Source of the DNA: Defluviimonas sp. SAOS-178_SWC
Lineage (GTDB): Bacteria > Pseudomonadota > Alphaproteobacteria > Rhodobacterales > Rhodobacteraceae
Direction of reading: 5' to 3'
Length of the DNA: 64,000 nucleotides
Assembly (NCBI RefSeq): GCF_039830135.1
Contig: NZ_CP156081.1
Coordinates: 668,001 to 732,000, forward strand
Positions 46,215 to 53,538 of this stretch are shown here, piece by piece; within the stretch, counting starts at the first letter, position 1; each line of letters opens with the position of its first letter. Under the pieces are notes generated by a model. That model was not told where the DNA came from, did not search any database, and saw only the letters and a program-made list of their open reading frames with translations. Made by a program: the position numbers and the translations under genes.

Positions 46215-46544
46215 ATGGCAAAAGATGTCAAACCCCGCGTGAAAGTCCCGAAATCGGCTGCGGCCGGTGAGGTGGTGACGATCAAGACGCTGATCAGCCA
46301 CCCGATGGAATCGGGTCAGCGCAAGGACAAGGACGGCAACGTCATCCCGCGCTCGATCATCAACCGCTTCACCTGCGACTTCAACGGCGTGAACGTGATC
46401 GACGTCACGCTCGACCCGGCGATCTCGACCAACCCGTATATCGAATTCGACGCCAAGGTCGATGCGGCGGGTGAGTTCAAGTTCACCTGGTACGACGATG
46501 ACGGCTCGGTCTACGAGGACTCGAAACCGATCGAAGTGGCCTGA
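46215..46544 (+). CDS. soxZ: Sulfur carrier partner SoxZ
   Basis: 109 aa with no signal peptide of its own; it is expected to be exported with SoxY. The family blocks KTLISHPMESGQRKDKDG, RFTCDFNG and FTWYDDDGS are present. It holds SoxY and presents it to SoxAX, SoxB and SoxCD. Confidence 0.96.
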   Translation: MAKDVKPRVKVPKSAAAGEVVTIKTLISHPMESGQRKDKDGNVIPRSIINRFTCDFNGVNVIDVTLDPAISTNPYIEFDAKVDAAGEFKFTWYDDDGSVYEDSKPIEVA

Positions 46545-46608
46545 CGCAAGCGCCGAGGACAGGACCGCCGCCGGCCATGCCGGCGCGGTCTCTCAGGGAG
46601 GATAACGC

Positions 46609-47466
46609 ATGAAGATCAAGACACTCGCCGGAACTTGCGCAGCCGCCGCCTTCGCTTTCGCGGGTCTGTCCGCTTGGGCCGAAGCGGTGGACGACGAGCT
46701 GGTGATCAACGAAAGCATCGAAATCGTCACCCATACCGACAAGGCCCCCGACTACATCGAAGGGCTGAGCGAGCAGTATTCCGGCTGGCATTTCCGTGAA
46801 GACGATACCCGCGACATGGAGCGGGACGACTTCGACAACCCGGGCATGCTCGGCGTCGAGGCCGCGATGGAAGTGTGGAGCACCGAAGACGGCTCCGAGG
46901 GCAAGTCTTGCGCCTCCTGCCACGAGGCGCCGGAAAGCATGGCCGGCGTGCGGACCCAGATGCCGAAGTTCAACGAGGCGAAGGGTACGCAGTACACGCT
47001 GGAGATGTACATCAACGATTGCCGGACCGAGCGCATGGGCGCCGAAGCCTGGGGCTGGGACGACGCGGCGATGGTCAACATGACCGCGCTCATTTCGTCC
47101 GTGTCGCGCGGCATGCCGATGAACGTGGCCGTGGATGGCCCCGCCGCTCCTTTCTGGGAGATGGGCAAGGAGATGTACTACACCCGCTACGGTCAGCTCG
47201 AACTCAGCTGCGCGAACTGCCACGAGGACAACTACGGCAACTTCATCCGTGCCGACCATCTGTCCCAGGGCCAGATCAACGGCTTCCCGGTCTACCGCCT
47301 GAAGGATGCGAAGCTGTCGTCGATCCACAACCGCTTCAAGGGTTGTATCCGCGACACCCGCGCCGAGACCTTCAAGCCCGGCTCGCCGGAGTTCATCGCG
47401 CTTGAAACCTACGTCGCCTCGCGCGGCAACGGTCTTTCGGTCGAGAGCCCATCGGTCCGCAACTAA
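46609..47466 (+). CDS. soxA: Diheme cytochrome SoxA
   Basis: 285 aa. Signal peptide then two c-type heme sites, CASCH (Cys101, Cys104, His105) and CANCH (Cys201, Cys204, His205). Cys246 in NRFKGCIRDTRAE is at the position of the cysteine persulfide ligand of the catalytic heme; Cys138 in NDCRTERMG fits the other distal cysteine. With SoxX it couples thiosulfate to SoxY. GGGAGG precedes the ATG. A long hairpin follows the stop. Confidence 0.96.
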   Translation: MKIKTLAGTCAAAAFAFAGLSAWAEAVDDELVINESIEIVTHTDKAPDYIEGLSEQYSGWHFREDDTRDMERDDFDNPGMLGVEAAMEVWSTEDGSEGKSCASCHEAPESMAGVRTQMPKFNEAKGTQYTLEMYINDCRTERMGAEAWGWDDAAMVNMTALISSVSRGMPMNVAVDGPAAPFWEMGKEMYYTRYGQLELSCANCHEDNYGNFIRADHLSQGQINGFPVYRLKDAKLSSIHNRFKGCIRDTRAETFKPGSPEFIALETYVASRGNGLSVESPSVRN

Positions 47467-47475
47467 CTGGACTTC

Positions 47476-47500
47476 GGTCCGGGCGGCAGCCGCCCGGACC
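47476..47500 (+). terminator. Hairpin between soxA and soxB
   Basis: A perfect 11-bp stem (GGTCCGGGCGG with CCGCCCGGACC) with a 3-nt CAG loop lies 9 bp after the soxA stop and is followed by the T-rich CATTCGTTTGTTCATTTT. It looks like an intrinsic terminator or attenuator that would lower soxBCD relative to soxXYZA. soxB begins 89 bp later. Confidence 0.6.
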
Positions 47501-47589
47501 CATTCGTTTGTTCATTTTGATCGGGGCAGGGGCCGGACGCGCATTCGCGCGCTGGCTGGACGTTTGCCCGCAGCACGAGGACAGGCAAC

Positions 47590-49281
47590 ATGATATCGCG
47601 GCGGGATTTCCTCCAGGCAACCGTGGCGGCGTCCGCGCTCTGGGGCGCGTCCGGCGTCGGCAACTGGTCGCGGCTTGCCGCGCAGCAGGCGCTTACCCAA
47701 GACCAGCTTCTGGAATTCGATGACTTCGGCAATGTTACGCTGATCCACATCACGGACATCCACGCCCAGATGAAGCCGATCTGGTTCCGCGAGCCGGAGA
47801 TCAATCTCGGTGTCGGCGCGGTGAACGGCCAGCCGCCCCATGTGACGGGTGCCGACTTCCTCAAGATGTTCAACATCGAGAGCGGAAGCCCCCATGCCTA
47901 CGCGTTGACCTACGAGGATTTCACCGCGCTCGCCAGGGCCTATGGCCGCATGGGCGGGCTCGACCGCTGCGCCACCGTGATCAAGGCGATCCGCGCGTCG
48001 CGGCCCGATGCGCTTCTGCTCGATGGCGGCGACACGTGGCAGGGCTCGCTCACCGCGCAGAGAACCGCCGGGCAGGACATGGTCAACGTCATGAACGCGC
48101 TGAAGCCCGATGCGATGACCTCGCACTGGGAATTCACCCTCGGCATCGACCGTGTGACCGAGATCGTCGAAACCCTCGACTTCCCCTTCCTCGGGGCCAA
48201 CATCTTCGACGCGGAATGGGACGAACCGGCCTATGAGCCCTACAAGATGTTCGAGGTCGGCGGCGCGAATGTCGCCGTGATCGGTCAGGCCTTCCCCTAT
48301 CTGCCGATCGCCAACCCGAAATGGATGTTCCCAAACCTGTCATTCGGCGTGCGCGAGGAGCGCATGGCCGAAGTCGTGCAGGAGGTCCGCGACAACGGCG
48401 CCGATCTCGTCGTCGTCCTCAGCCACAACGGCTTTGACGTCGACCGAAAGATGGCCGGCAACGTGCCGGGGATCGACGTGATCCTGACAGGACACACCCA
48501 CGACGCGCTGCCCGAACCGGTGATGGTCGGCCAGACCCTGCTCATCGCCTCCGGCTCCAACGGCAAGTTTATCAGCCGCGTCGATCTCGACGTGCAGAAC
48601 GGCCAGATGATGGGCTTCAAGCACAAGCTGATCCCGATCTTCTCGGACGTGATCGAGCCGGATGCCGAGGTCGCCGCCCTGATCGACGCCGAGCGCGAAC
48701 CGTTCAAGGCGGAATTGGAGGAGGTGCTCGGCAGCACCGACAGCCTTCTCTACCGCCGCGGCAACTTCAACGGCACCTGGGACGACCTGATCTGCAACGC
48801 GCTGATCGACGAACATCAGGCCGACATCGCGCTGTCGCCCGGCTTCCGCTGGGGGCCGTCGTTGCTTCCGGGCGAGAACATCACCCGCGAGGATCTGCAC
48901 AACGCCACCGCCATGTCCTATCCCGCCGCCTACCGCAGCGAGATGACCGGCGAGACGCTGCACACGATCCTGGAAGACGTGGCGGACAATCTCTTCAATC
49001 CCGACCCCTATTACCAGCAGGGCGGCGACATGGTCCGTGTCGGTGGCATGGGCTACCACATCGACGTTTCGAAGCCGCAGGGATCGCGCATCACCAACAT
49101 GACGATGCTGAAGACCGGCGAGGCGGTCGATCCCGCGAAAAGCTATGTGGTCGCCGGCTGGGCAAGCGTGAACGAGGGCACCGAGGGCCCGGCGATCTGG
49201 GACCTCGTCGAGGCCTGGATCAAGAAGCAGGGCGCGGTGACCATCGACCCGAATACCTCCGTCCGGGTGACGGGGGCGTGA
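47590..49281 (+). CDS. soxB: Thiosulfohydrolase SoxB
   Basis: 563 aa, twin-arginine leader (MISRRDFLQATVAASALWG). Dimanganese metallophosphatase-type fold with ligands in HITDIHAQ, LLDGGDTWQG, TSHWEFTLG, VLSHNGFD and LTGHTHD, followed by the 5'-nucleotidase-type C-terminal domain. It releases sulfate from SoxY-bound sulfonate. Normal length. Overall very well conserved; soxC follows 34 bp later. Confidence 0.97.
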   Translation: MISRRDFLQATVAASALWGASGVGNWSRLAAQQALTQDQLLEFDDFGNVTLIHITDIHAQMKPIWFREPEINLGVGAVNGQPPHVTGADFLKMFNIESGSPHAYALTYEDFTALARAYGRMGGLDRCATVIKAIRASRPDALLLDGGDTWQGSLTAQRTAGQDMVNVMNALKPDAMTSHWEFTLGIDRVTEIVETLDFPFLGANIFDAEWDEPAYEPYKMFEVGGANVAVIGQAFPYLPIANPKWMFPNLSFGVREERMAEVVQEVRDNGADLVVVLSHNGFDVDRKMAGNVPGIDVILTGHTHDALPEPVMVGQTLLIASGSNGKFISRVDLDVQNGQMMGFKHKLIPIFSDVIEPDAEVAALIDAEREPFKAELEEVLGSTDSLLYRRGNFNGTWDDLICNALIDEHQADIALSPGFRWGPSLLPGENITREDLHNATAMSYPAAYRSEMTGETLHTILEDVADNLFNPDPYYQQGGDMVRVGGMGYHIDVSKPQGSRITNMTMLKTGEAVDPAKSYVVAGWASVNEGTEGPAIWDLVEAWIKKQGAVTIDPNTSVRVTGA

Positions 49282-49315
49282 CATGACCGAGAACAGGATG
49301 AAACAGGAGGTTTCG

Positions 49316-50602
49316 ATGTCGGAGACCGAAGAGACCGGAAAGCCGGCAGGCGGCGCCAGCCGCCGCGCCTTCCTCGGCGCGGGCCTCGCGGCCGGTGGCG
49401 CCGTCGCGACAGCCGGTCTGGCCCGCGCGCAGGGTGCACCCGACCCGCTGATCACCGAGGTGCAGGACTGGGCGTCTGCTTTTGGCGACCCCGTGGATGC
49501 GGCACCCTACGGCACGCCGATCCGGTTCGAATCCCATGTCGTTCGCCGCAATGTCGAATGGCTGACGGAAAGCCCGGTGTCGTCGATCAACTTCACGCCA
49601 ATCCATGCTCTCGAAGGCACGATCACCCCGCAGGGCTGTGCCTTCGAACGCCACCATTCCGGCGCGATCGAGCTCAGCAAGCAGGATTATCGGTTGATGA
49701 TCACCGGGCTTGTCGAACAGCCGCTCGTCTTCACATATGAAGATCTCACCCGGTTCCCCCGCGAAACCCGCGTCGCCTTCTGTGAGTGCGCGGCCAACGG
49801 CGGCATGGAATGGGGCGGCGCGCAGCTTGAGGGCTGCCAGTTCACCCAAGGCATGATCCACAACATGGAATATGTCGGGGTGCCGCTGCGCCTTCTTCTG
49901 GAAGAGGCCGGGGTGAAGCCCGAGGGCAAGTGGGTCTATGCCGAAGGCGCGGATGCGTCTTCCAACGGCCGCTCGATGCCCTTGGAGAAGGCGATGGACG
50001 ACGTGCTCGTGGCGTTCTTCGCCAATGGCGAGGCGCTGCGCAAGGAACACGGCTACCCCGTCCGCCTCGTCGTGCCGGGTTTCGAAGGCAACATGTGGGT
50101 GAAGTGGCTGCGCCGGATCGGGGTTTACGATCAGGCGGTGGAAGGCCGCGAGGAAACGTCGAAATACACCGACCTGATGCCGGATGGCCGCGCGCGGAAA
50201 TGGACCTGGGTGATGGATGCGAAATCCGTCATCACCTCGCCCAGCCCGCAGGCGCCGATCCGCCACGGCAAGGGACCGCTCGTCATCACCGGCCTCGCCT
50301 GGTCGGGGCACGGCAAGGTCACGCGCGTCGATGTCTCGCTCGACGGCGGCAAGAACTGGCAGGAGGCGGAACTGACCGGCGACGTGAAGTCGAAGGCGCT
50401 GACCCGCTTCCGGCTGAACATCGACTGGGACGGGTCGGAGATGCTGCTGCAATCCCGCGCCATCGACGAGACGGGCTATGTCCAGCCCACCAAGGACGCC
50501 CTCCGCAAGATCCGGGGCCTGAACAACGTCTATCACAATAACGGGATCCAGACCTGGTGGGTCCGCGCCGACGGGGAGGTCGAGAATGTCGAAGTCGCTT
50601 AA
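49316..50602 (+). CDS. soxC: Sulfane dehydrogenase molybdopterin subunit SoxC
   Basis: 428 aa. Twin-arginine leader ([20 protein letters not shown]) and a sulfite-oxidase fold; the molybdenum-ligating Cys is in [10 protein letters not shown]. The C-terminal dimerisation domain follows ([22 protein letters not shown]). It oxidises the sulfane sulfur on SoxY together with SoxD. I choose ATG 49316 because AGGAGG sits 5 bp upstream; an ATG at 49283 is in frame. It overlaps soxD by 17 bp. Confidence 0.95.
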   Translation: MSETEETGKPAGGASRRAFLGAGLAAGGAVATAGLARAQGAPDPLITEVQDWASAFGDPVDAAPYGTPIRFESHVVRRNVEWLTESPVSSINFTPIHALEGTITPQGCAFERHHSGAIELSKQDYRLMITGLVEQPLVFTYEDLTRFPRETRVAFCECAANGGMEWGGAQLEGCQFTQGMIHNMEYVGVPLRLLLEEAGVKPEGKWVYAEGADASSNGRSMPLEKAMDDVLVAFFANGEALRKEHGYPVRLVVPGFEGNMWVKWLRRIGVYDQAVEGREETSKYTDLMPDGRARKWTWVMDAKSVITSPSPQAPIRHGKGPLVITGLAWSGHGKVTRVDVSLDGGKNWQEAELTGDVKSKALTRFRLNIDWDGSEMLLQSRAIDETGYVQPTKDALRKIRGLNNVYHNNGIQTWWVRADGEVENVEVA

Positions 50603-51698
50603 GCTCCTCGCGGGAACCGCGCTCTCGCTCTCGCTCCTCGCGGGCCCGTCGCTGGCGGAAAAGGCGGGTCTTGGCCGCCCGGCTTTGCCCGAGGAAGTCG
50701 CCGCCTGGGATATCGCCGTCCTTCCCGACGGAACCGGGCTTCCGGTCGGGTCGGGTGACGTTTCCACCGGCGACGAGGTCTTTGCCGAGAAATGCGCCTC
50801 CTGCCACGGCGACTTCGCGGAAGGCATCGACAACTGGCCGGTTCTGGCCGGTGGCAAGGGCTCGCTCCGCGATCGGCGGCCGGTCAAGACGATCGGCTCC
50901 TACTGGCCCTATCTCTCGACCGTATTCGACTACATCCACCGCTCCATGCCCTTCGGGGCGGCCCAGACCGTCAGCGCGGACGAAGCCTACGCCATCACAG
51001 CGTTCCTTCTTTACTCGAACGGGTTGGTGGAGGATGACTTCGAGCTCTCGAACGAGAACTTCACGGAAATCACCCTGCCGAATGCCGAGGGTTTCTATCC
51101 TGACGACCGGGCCGAGACGGAATACACGCTCTTCACCACTGAGCCTTGCATGACGGATTGCGTGGAGAAGGTCGAGGTCACGAAGCGTGCCGTGATGCTG
51201 AACGTCACGCCGACCGATCCGGACGGCAAACCCGCCGGCACCCTGCCGCCGCTGACGGCAGCAGAAGCCGCGGCCGAGGCAGCGACGGCGGCGGAAACCG
51301 CCCAGGCCGAGCCTGAGGCAGCGCCAACTGCGGAAGCCGCCGCCGAAGCTCCGTCCACCGAAATGGCCGCCGCCGATCCGGCGATGGTCGAGGCGGGCGA
51401 GAAGGTCTTCAAAAAGTGCCAGGCCTGCCACAAGATCGGCGAGGGCGCCAAGAACGTGACTGGCCCGATGCTCAACGGTATTGTCGGCCGCGCGGCGGGC
51501 ACTGTCGAAGGCTTCAAGTACTCCAAGCCGATGACGGAGGCGGCAAGCGGCGGTCTCATCTGGACGCCGGAAGCTCTGGCCGAGTTCCTCGCCAATCCGA
51601 AGGTCTACATGAAAGGCACCAAGATGTCTTTCGCGGGTCTCAAGAAGCCAGAGGAGATCGACGCCGTGATTGCCTTTCTGAGCACGCACGGCGGATAA
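50586..51698 (+). CDS. soxD: Sulfane dehydrogenase diheme cytochrome SoxD
   Basis: 370 aa. Signal peptide ([18 protein letters not shown]), first heme site CASCH (Cys70, Cys73, His74), then an Ala/Glu-rich linker at about 218-262 and a second cytochrome c domain with CQACH (Cys278, Cys281, His282). The alternating Ala/Glu linker is a known trait of SoxD. The start lies inside soxC, ensuring 1:1 synthesis. Confidence 0.95.
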   Translation: MSKSLKLLAGTALSLSLLAGPSLAEKAGLGRPALPEEVAAWDIAVLPDGTGLPVGSGDVSTGDEVFAEKCASCHGDFAEGIDNWPVLAGGKGSLRDRRPVKTIGSYWPYLSTVFDYIHRSMPFGAAQTVSADEAYAITAFLLYSNGLVEDDFELSNENFTEITLPNAEGFYPDDRAETEYTLFTTEPCMTDCVEKVEVTKRAVMLNVTPTDPDGKPAGTLPPLTAAEAAAEAATAAETAQAEPEAAPTAEAAAEAPSTEMAAADPAMVEAGEKVFKKCQACHKIGEGAKNVTGPMLNGIVGRAAGTVEGFKYSKPMTEAASGGLIWTPEALAEFLANPKVYMKGTKMSFAGLKKPEEIDAVIAFLSTHGG

Positions 51699-52062
51699 GA
51701 TGGAGGGGCGGGGCACAGCGCGTCTCGCCCTTCGCCTCGCGCTCGCAGTGGCGCCGGGCGCAACCGCTTTGCCTGCGGCAGAGATCGGCGATCCGGACAG
51801 GCGCTCCATATCGCCGACCGTCACCCCTGATTTCCGGGCGGTACGCACAGACCCCAAGGTCTTTTTCAAGGGCGATGACCCGGCTCAGGGTGTCATGTCG
51901 ATATCGAGCTTCCCGGCCAACAGCCCGGCCACGGTCGGCGCCTCCTGCGAGGCAAGCGTCGGCTGGCATTCCGAGGTTGCCGCCGGCATCTTCGGCTGAA
52001 AGACAAACCACATTGCCGAGGCCCCTCGCCGGGCCTCGGCACTCACCCAAGAAAGGCACCCG
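51699..52062 (+). other. Gap after soxD where soxE/soxF would be expected
   Basis: 364 bp between the soxD stop and the metallo-hydrolase start. Paracoccus-type clusters have soxE and soxF here; neither a diheme cytochrome nor a flavoprotein can be found on either strand. One open frame of 99 codons starts 1 bp after the soxD stop (see 51700-51999). No repeat or clear promoter is visible. Confidence 0.6.
51700..51999 (+). CDS. Doubtful small ORF after soxD
   Basis: 99 aa. The frame begins at an ATG 1 bp after the soxD stop, has third-position GC of about 80% and a weakly signal-like start (ARLALRLALAVAPGATALPA). I see no match to SoxE, SoxF or any family. It may be a small exported protein, a decayed gene or chance. 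Confidence 0.3.
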   Translation: MEGRGTARLALRLALAVAPGATALPAAEIGDPDRRSISPTVTPDFRAVRTDPKVFFKGDDPAQGVMSISSFPANSPATVGASCEASVGWHSEVAAGIFG

Positions 52063-52977
52063 ATGCTGCTCACCCGCCGCACCTTCCTGTCCACCGCGTC
52101 CGCGGCGCTCGCCGCCCCTCTGACCCCACGCCGGGCCTGGGCGGTCAACACTCTGACGCTCGGTGACCTGAGGATCGACACATTGTCGGACGGCAACTTG
52201 ATGCTGCCGGGCAGTTTCATCTTCGACGACCTTCCGGAAAACGAGTTGCAGCCGATTATCGAAAAATACGGCCTTTCGGCCGAGCAACTAACCCCGCCCT
52301 GCAACGTCACGCTTCTGCGCGACGGTACCAATACCGTCCTCTTCGACGCAGGTGCCGGACCGGATTTCCAGTCCACGGCCGGCAAGCTTTCAGAGGCAAT
52401 GGATGCGATCGGTCTGTCGGTGGATGACGTGACGCATGTCATCTTCACCCATGCCCATCCCGACCACCTCTGGGGTCTGCTCGACGAGTTCGACGAGCCG
52501 GTCTTTGCGAATGCCGAGCATATGATCGGGCAGATGGAGTTCGACTACTGGACCGATCCCGACACGGTCTCCACCATCGGTGAGGCGCGCACGACCTTCG
52601 CCGTGGGGGCCGCGCGCCGGCTGGGCGCCATCGCCGACAGCATGCGCTTCCTGGCCGACGGTGAAGGACCGCTGCCCGGTATCGCCGCGCGGCTGACGCC
52701 GGGCCACACGCCGGGGCATCTTGCCTACGAGATCGCGGGCCCGACCCCGGTGATGGTGCTGGGCGACTGTATCGGCAACCATCATGTCGCCTTCGAACGG
52801 CCGGACTGGCATACCGGGTCCGATCAGGACATGGCCCGCGCCGCAGAGACGCGCGTGGCGCTTTTCGACCGGCTGGTTTCGGAGAACTTCGTGATCACCG
52901 GCTTTCATCTTCCCGGCGGCGGCATTGGCCGCGCCGAGAAGGCGGAAACCGGCTATCGTTTCGTGGAAGACCTCTGA
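52063..52977 (+). CDS. Exported metallo-beta-lactamase-fold hydrolase, SoxH-like
   Basis: 304 aa. Twin-arginine-like leader (LTRRTFLSTASAALAAPL) and an MBL fold: HxHxDH in FTHAHPDHLWG, a further His in TPGHTPGHLAY, Asp in VLGDCIG and a C-terminal His in GFHLPGGG. SoxH of Paracoccus is the nearest relative by position and size; its role is not essential in thiosulfate oxidation there. It lies in the sox direction, 62 bp before the DUF302 gene. Confidence 0.82.
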   Translation: MLLTRRTFLSTASAALAAPLTPRRAWAVNTLTLGDLRIDTLSDGNLMLPGSFIFDDLPENELQPIIEKYGLSAEQLTPPCNVTLLRDGTNTVLFDAGAGPDFQSTAGKLSEAMDAIGLSVDDVTHVIFTHAHPDHLWGLLDEFDEPVFANAEHMIGQMEFDYWTDPDTVSTIGEARTTFAVGAARRLGAIADSMRFLADGEGPLPGIAARLTPGHTPGHLAYEIAGPTPVMVLGDCIGNHHVAFERPDWHTGSDQDMARAAETRVALFDRLVSENFVITGFHLPGGGIGRAEKAETGYRFVEDL

Positions 52978-53037
52978 CCTGCCCGGCACCCTCCGCGCCG
53001 CCGCAGGTCGGGGAAACGTAACAAAGGAGTGTCTATC

Positions 53038-53475
53038 ATGTTCAGACTGGGAAGTGCTGCTCTTCTGGCTGTCGGTCTCGGCGCGGGCGTCGCGCTTGCG
53101 CAGGATGCGACGACTTATCCGTTCGATGGCAGTTTCGATGACGCGACCTTCGCGGTCGAGAACGCCATCGTCAACAAGGGCCTCGTCATCGACTACCGCA
53201 GCCATGTCGGCGAGATGCTGAACCGTACCGGCGCTGATGTCGGAAGCGACGTGAAGATCTTCGATGCGGCGGACGTGTTCCTGTTCTGCTCGGCGCAGGT
53301 GTCGCGGAAGGTGATGGAAGCGGACCCGATGAACATCGCGCACTGCCCCTACGGCGTTTTCGTCACCGATCGTGAAGGTGCGGTGTCGATCGGCTACCGG
53401 AACCTGCCGGAAGGCACGATGCAGGAGGTTCAGGTCCTTCTCGACGAAATCGCCCGCGAGGCCGCAGGTCAGTAA
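53038..53475 (+). CDS. Exported DUF302-family protein
   Basis: 145 aa. Signal peptide (GSAALLAVGLGAGVALA), then a DUF302 domain (FDDATFAVENAIVNKGLVID, IAHCPYGVFVTD). DUF302 proteins often appear near sulfur and heavy-metal genes but have no agreed function. AAAGGAG lies 8 bp before the ATG at 53038; a GTG at 53029 would overlap that site. It is the last gene of the sox unit, convergent with fdsA. Confidence 0.82.
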   Translation: MFRLGSAALLAVGLGAGVALAQDATTYPFDGSFDDATFAVENAIVNKGLVIDYRSHVGEMLNRTGADVGSDVKIFDAADVFLFCSAQVSRKVMEADPMNIAHCPYGVFVTDREGAVSIGYRNLPEGTMQEVQVLLDEIAREAAGQ

Positions 53476-53489
53476 CCGGCGCATTGTTG

Positions 53490-53528
53490 GGCGGGCGCGG
53501 TCAGAGCAAGGCTCGGTCCGCGCCCGCC
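53490..53528. terminator. Bidirectional terminator between the sox unit and fdsA
   Basis: An 11-bp perfect inverted repeat (GGCGGGCGCGG 53490-53500 with CCGCGCCCGCC 53518-53528) encloses a smaller hairpin (GAGC-AAG-GCTC, 53504-53514). It lies between the convergent DUF302 gene and fdsA and can fold on either strand. There is no T-run. Confidence 0.65.
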
Positions 53529-53538
53529 GTCGCGCGGC

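Noticed and set aside
51640-52287. Minus-strand 215-codon frame in the gap after soxD
   Set aside because: Its translation is Arg/Gly/Cys-rich, lacks any domain and overlaps both flanking genes antisense.
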